Positions 61,076-64,000 of a stretch of 64,000 nucleotides of DNA are shown here, piece by piece. The notes under the pieces are model-generated. The model made no database searches and had not been told where the DNA came from. It saw only the letters and a list, made by a program, of their open reading frames with translations. Within the stretch, counting starts at the first letter, position 1, and every line of letters begins with the position of its first letter. Both the position numbers and the translations under genes were made by a program. This stretch comes from CAZNXJ01 sp964577115. Its GTDB lineage: Bacteria > Planctomycetota > Planctomycetia > Pirellulales > Pirellulaceae. The stretch lies in assembly GCA_964577115.1 (NCBI GenBank), contig CAZNXJ010000007.1, positions 62,001-126,000 of the forward strand, read 5' to 3'.

Positions 61076-64000
61076 ATGGTATCGCGACAATTGCACGTGC
61101 TATTCGCAGTGCTGACCGCCGGCTGGCTTCTTGTCTCACCACCGGTCTCCGCCGAACAACCCGCCCCGACCGCACGAAAAAAGATCGTGCTGCTCGCCGG
61201 CAAGCTCGACGCCGGACATCCGCGCGGAACACACGAATATGAACGCACACTGGAACGACTCCAGGACATGCTCGAGAACTCGCCGCTCGGCGATCAGCTC
61301 GTCGTCGAACTGCACTACGACGGGTGGCCACGCGACGAACAAACGTTGGAGGATGCGGATACGATCGTCCTGTTTTCCAATGGGGGCGATCGGAACGAAG
61401 AAGAACATCCGTTCCTGGTCGGTGATCGGTGGAGCGTGATACGCCGCCAGATGCAGCGCGGCTGCGGGCTCGTGCTGCTCCACTGGGCGACGTTCCTCCC
61501 CGCGCGGCATCACGATGAAGCGCTCGAATGGATCGGCGGATATTTCGATTATCAGCAGGGCCCACCGCCTCAGAACTGGTATTCGAAAATTCAGCACGCG
61601 ACCGTGACGGTCTACCCGCCCGACCCAGCGTCGCCGGACCAGACTCATCCGGTGGCGCAGGGGCTGAAGGCGTTCGAATTAACCGACGAGTACTACTACC
61701 GCATTCGCTTTCGTGACAACGATCCGCGACTGCGGCCGATCCTCTACGCGCCGATTCCCGGCGAGGATGAACCGCAGGTCGTGGCGTGGGCGGTCGAGCG
61801 CGAGGATGGTGGACGCGGCTTTGCCTACACCGGTGTCCATTACTTGAACAGCCTCGACCTGCCTCATTTCCGCCGCATGCTGCTGAACGGGATCGCCTGG
61901 AGCGCCAAGCTGCCGATTCCTCCGGAGGGGTTGAGTGGCGAAGCGCGGCGCCCCATCCGCGCGATCATCGTGACGGGACATCAATATCCCGGACATCTAT
62001 GGCGCGAAACGACGCTCGCACTGGAGGATAGCTTGCGAGCGGATCCGCGATTCGAAGTAGACAGCATTCCTGATCCCGAGTTCCTTGCGACCGAACGGCT
62101 TCATGAATACGACGTGGTGCTGCTGAACTATTGCAACTGGCAGCAGCCGGAAGGGCTCAGCGAAGCGGGCAAACAGAATTTCATGCGCTATCTCCGCGAC
62201 GGCGGTGGGCTGGTCATCATCCATTTCGCAAACGGCGCGTTCCATTTCTCACTCCCCGAAGCAGGTGAGTCGGATTGGCCCGAATGGCGCACCAAGATCT
62301 GCCGCCGTGTTTGGGATCATACGCCAGGCAAGAGCGGGCACGATCCGTATGGTCCGATGCGTGTCGATATTGCCGACCCGCTGCACCCGATAACCAAGGA
62401 CATGGAAGCCTTCGACACGATCGACGAACTTTACTTTCAACAACAGGGCGACGAACCGATTCACGTCGTGGCGACCGCGCGCAGCCAAGTCACCGAGCGC
62501 GATGAGCCCATGGCGTTCGTGTACAACTACGGCAGCGGCCGCGTTTTTCAAACCGTACTTGGACATGCTGCGGAATCGCTCCGCACGGATGGAGCGGCCG
62601 AACTGGTTCGCCGCGGATCCGCCTGGGCCGCCTTCCGCCTGCCCAAAGCTACGCAACTCCAATCGGCAGAAGGCGGCATCGCGCTCGCCGAAGGTCGTTT
62701 CGGCCAAGCGCTCGATGCGCGGCGCGGCGGCGCAGAATTGGAGCACCGTGCGGCCTACGACACATTACCACTGACTGTGGAATGTTGGGTTCAGGCGTAT
62801 GACAAGGATGCGTTCAACATCTTCGTCGCCAAGAATCCGAAATCATCGCCGCAGCACTGGGAGATCTATTCCTGGGCCGGTACCGGCGAGCTCAGCGCCT
62901 ACCTGCCAGGCTACGAGCCGGCGGAAGTGCGCTCGGGCATTCCCGTCACGGACGGCCAGTGGCACCACATCGCGATGACGTTTGACGGTCGCCGGCTGCG
63001 CCTGTACGTCGACGGCAAAATGGCTCGGCAAGAATTCCTGCGGAAAACGAAAGAGGGCACTGAAGTCGGGCCGTTGTGGATCGGTGCGTATCCACCCGGC
63101 GACCTTGGCTGTCGCGGCCTGATCGACGAAGTACGCATCTCGTCACAGGTGCGCGCCATTGACGGTGTGCCGGATTCGGCCCCGCTCGCGGATGAAGCCA
63201 CGGTGGGGCTGTGGCATTTCGACGAGGCCGATGCCAATCTCGGCAGCCCCGATGCGTCGGCAGATGCGAATGCTGCGCGGCCCATCGGCGCCACGGCCAA
63301 GGTGCTCATGCAAGGCCCTGAACATTTCGATGGGTTCCAGGAATCCCACGTCGTGGACGATCGCTGGAAGCACATGGACACGGGGCCATTCTTCAGCGGA
63401 ACCATTGGGCTGCCATCCGGACCGACGTGGAAAGGGATTGTGGTCCGGGTTGGCGACACGCGCGAAGCGAGCGTTTGCTACGACACCGAGCTCTTGCGTG
63501 TGAGCGCTGCATGGTCGGGATTTCTCGAATTCTCGCCGGCTCGCTTCGGCCTCATCGAAATCCCCAAGGCGGCTTCGGCGGTGTGGTTCGAAACGCCACG
63601 GCAGCCAGGCTGGGCCCGTAATGGTCGTTTCGACGATCCGCGCCCCCATGCGCCGTACGGAACCTTGCCGCGCGACTGGGCGCGGTACCGCGAGCTGCAT
63701 CTGCACGGCAATCGCGTTGTTCTGTCGTATGACGTTGGCAGCGTAAGAGTCTTCGAGTCCCCGTGGCTCGAACGGCACGATGGCAAACAAGTCATCACGC
63801 GCACCTTCGAGATCGGCCCCGCCGACGAAGAACTGAAAATGTGCGTTGGGCCGTCCGAGCGGGCGATCGGCCTACGACAAGACGGCACAGTTGGATCGCT
63901 CGAAAGTGATGAGCGCGGGCAACGTTTGCTGGTGATCAAGCCACACGCCGAGCCCGTTCGGCTGAAACTGCTGGTGGGCGAACCGAGCGTTACAGCCCAG
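61076..64000 (+). CDS. Exported ThuA-ThuA-LamG (DUF6797-like) protein, 3' end missing
   Basis: The reading frame from ATG 61076 is open to the window edge (975 codons, no stop). The signal peptide is VLFAVLTAGWLLVSPPVSA. A first ThuA domain (about 37-285) has KIVLLAGKLDAGHPRGTHEY, GLVLLHWATFLPARHHDEAL and GFAYTGVHYLNSLDLPHFRR. A second (about 300-530) has IIVTGHQYPGHLWRETTLAL and GGGLVIIHFANGAFHFSLP. A LamG/concanavalin-like domain follows (about 540-740: LTVECWVQAYDKDAFNIFVA, DGQWHHIAMTFDGRRLRLYV, DEVRISSQVR). The region starting DDRWKHMDTGPFFSGTIGLP resembles DUF6797. ThuA folds are glutamine-amidotransferase-like and linked to trehalose or sugar use. Probably the continuation carries further redox domains, but it is outside the window. 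Confidence 0.9.
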   Translation, partial: MVSRQLHVLFAVLTAGWLLVSPPVSAEQPAPTARKKIVLLAGKLDAGHPRGTHEYERTLERLQDMLENSPLGDQLVVELHYDGWPRDEQTLEDADTIVLFSNGGDRNEEEHPFLVGDRWSVIRRQMQRGCGLVLLHWATFLPARHHDEALEWIGGYFDYQQGPPPQNWYSKIQHATVTVYPPDPASPDQTHPVAQGLKAFELTDEYYYRIRFRDNDPRLRPILYAPIPGEDEPQVVAWAVEREDGGRGFAYTGVHYLNSLDLPHFRRMLLNGIAWSAKLPIPPEGLSGEARRPIRAIIVTGHQYPGHLWRETTLALEDSLRADPRFEVDSIPDPEFLATERLHEYDVVLLNYCNWQQPEGLSEAGKQNFMRYLRDGGGLVIIHFANGAFHFSLPEAGESDWPEWRTKICRRVWDHTPGKSGHDPYGPMRVDIADPLHPITKDMEAFDTIDELYFQQQGDEPIHVVATARSQVTERDEPMAFVYNYGSGRVFQTVLGHAAESLRTDGAAELVRRGSAWAAFRLPKATQLQSAEGGIALAEGRFGQALDARRGGAELEHRAAYDTLPLTVECWVQAYDKDAFNIFVAKNPKSSPQHWEIYSWAGTGELSAYLPGYEPAEVRSGIPVTDGQWHHIAMTFDGRRLRLYVDGKMARQEFLRKTKEGTEVGPLWIGAYPPGDLGCRGLIDEVRISSQVRAIDGVPDSAPLADEATVGLWHFDEADANLGSPDASADANAARPIGATAKVLMQGPEHFDGFQESHVVDDRWKHMDTGPFFSGTIGLPSGPTWKGIVVRVGDTREASVCYDTELLRVSAAWSGFLEFSPARFGLIEIPKAASAVWFETPRQPGWARNGRFDDPRPHAPYGTLPRDWARYRELHLHGNRVVLSYDVGSVRVFESPWLERHDGKQVITRTFEIGPADEELKMCVGPSERAIGLRQDGTVGSLESDERGQRLLVIKPHAEPVRLKLLVGEPSVTAQ

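Overview
The window looks like a chromosomal segment of a high-GC planctomycete, probably Pirellulales or a close relative. The main evidence is the content: two PSCyt1/DUF1549/DUF1553 + DUF1501 gene pairs, a PVC-type haem-binding CxxCH dehydrogenase, a ThuA/LamG/DUF6797-type protein, a DUF1559 pseudopilin, kelch-like and PQQ-like propellers, and a Ser/Thr kinase with a periplasmic tail. I see no rRNA, tRNA, CRISPR array, insertion sequence or prophage. The segment is densely coding, with short operons on both strands.

Layout. 0-1.2 kb: 5' end of a probable O6-alkylguanine-DNA alkyltransferase (minus) and a conserved hypothetical gene. 1.3-5.2 kb: first DUF1553/DUF1501 pair. 5.5-12.2 kb: an SbcD/YhaO-like protein that has lost most metal ligands, an intact YhaN-like ATPase with two membrane helices inside its coiled coil, and a tandem-repeat membrane protein. 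12.3-15.2 kb: AI-2E family transporter and a convergent RhlE-type helicase. 15.9-19.8 kb: three membrane glycoconjugate genes (LPG-synthase/flippase-like, GT2 polyprenyl-phosphate glycosyltransferase, GT-C-like). 20.1-25.3 kb: a zinc-ribbon protein, msrP, and an operon of a secreted protein, a PQQ-like propeller protein and aroA. 25.6-30.2 kb: second DUF1553/DUF1501 pair. 30.4-35.7 kb: a membrane protein, a kelch-like protein, a TIGR01777 epimerase and a Ser/Thr kinase.

35.9-41.6 kb carries a complete imuA-imuB-dnaE2 mutasome operon. It is preceded by a perfect 20-bp LexA-type palindrome (TACTGTACATGCGTACAGTA) lying inside a TTGACA-N18-TACAGT promoter. 41.7-44.9 kb carries heptose genes (hldE, gmhB) flanking a deoxyhypusine-synthase-like protein. 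45.2-48.4 kb encodes a second YhaN/SbcC-shaped protein in which Walker A, signature, Walker B and H-loop are all degenerate, fused to two C-terminal DUF4332-like domains. 48.7-56.3 kb holds a His-rich exported protein, a DUF1559 pseudopilin and an ABC-2 exporter operon with a large periplasmic partner. 56.4-64 kb holds a HEAT-repeat protein, a CxxCH dehydrogenase and a ThuA-type protein that runs off the right edge.

The most unusual content is the set of SMC/SbcCD-type proteins. One active-looking ATPase is paired with a probable pseudo-nuclease, and a separate probable pseudo-ATPase carries helix-hairpin-helix-like DUF4332 repeats. Together with the SOS-controlled mutasome and the alkyltransferase, this gives the window a strong DNA-repair flavour. 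All functional statements rest on motif reading; no database search was run.
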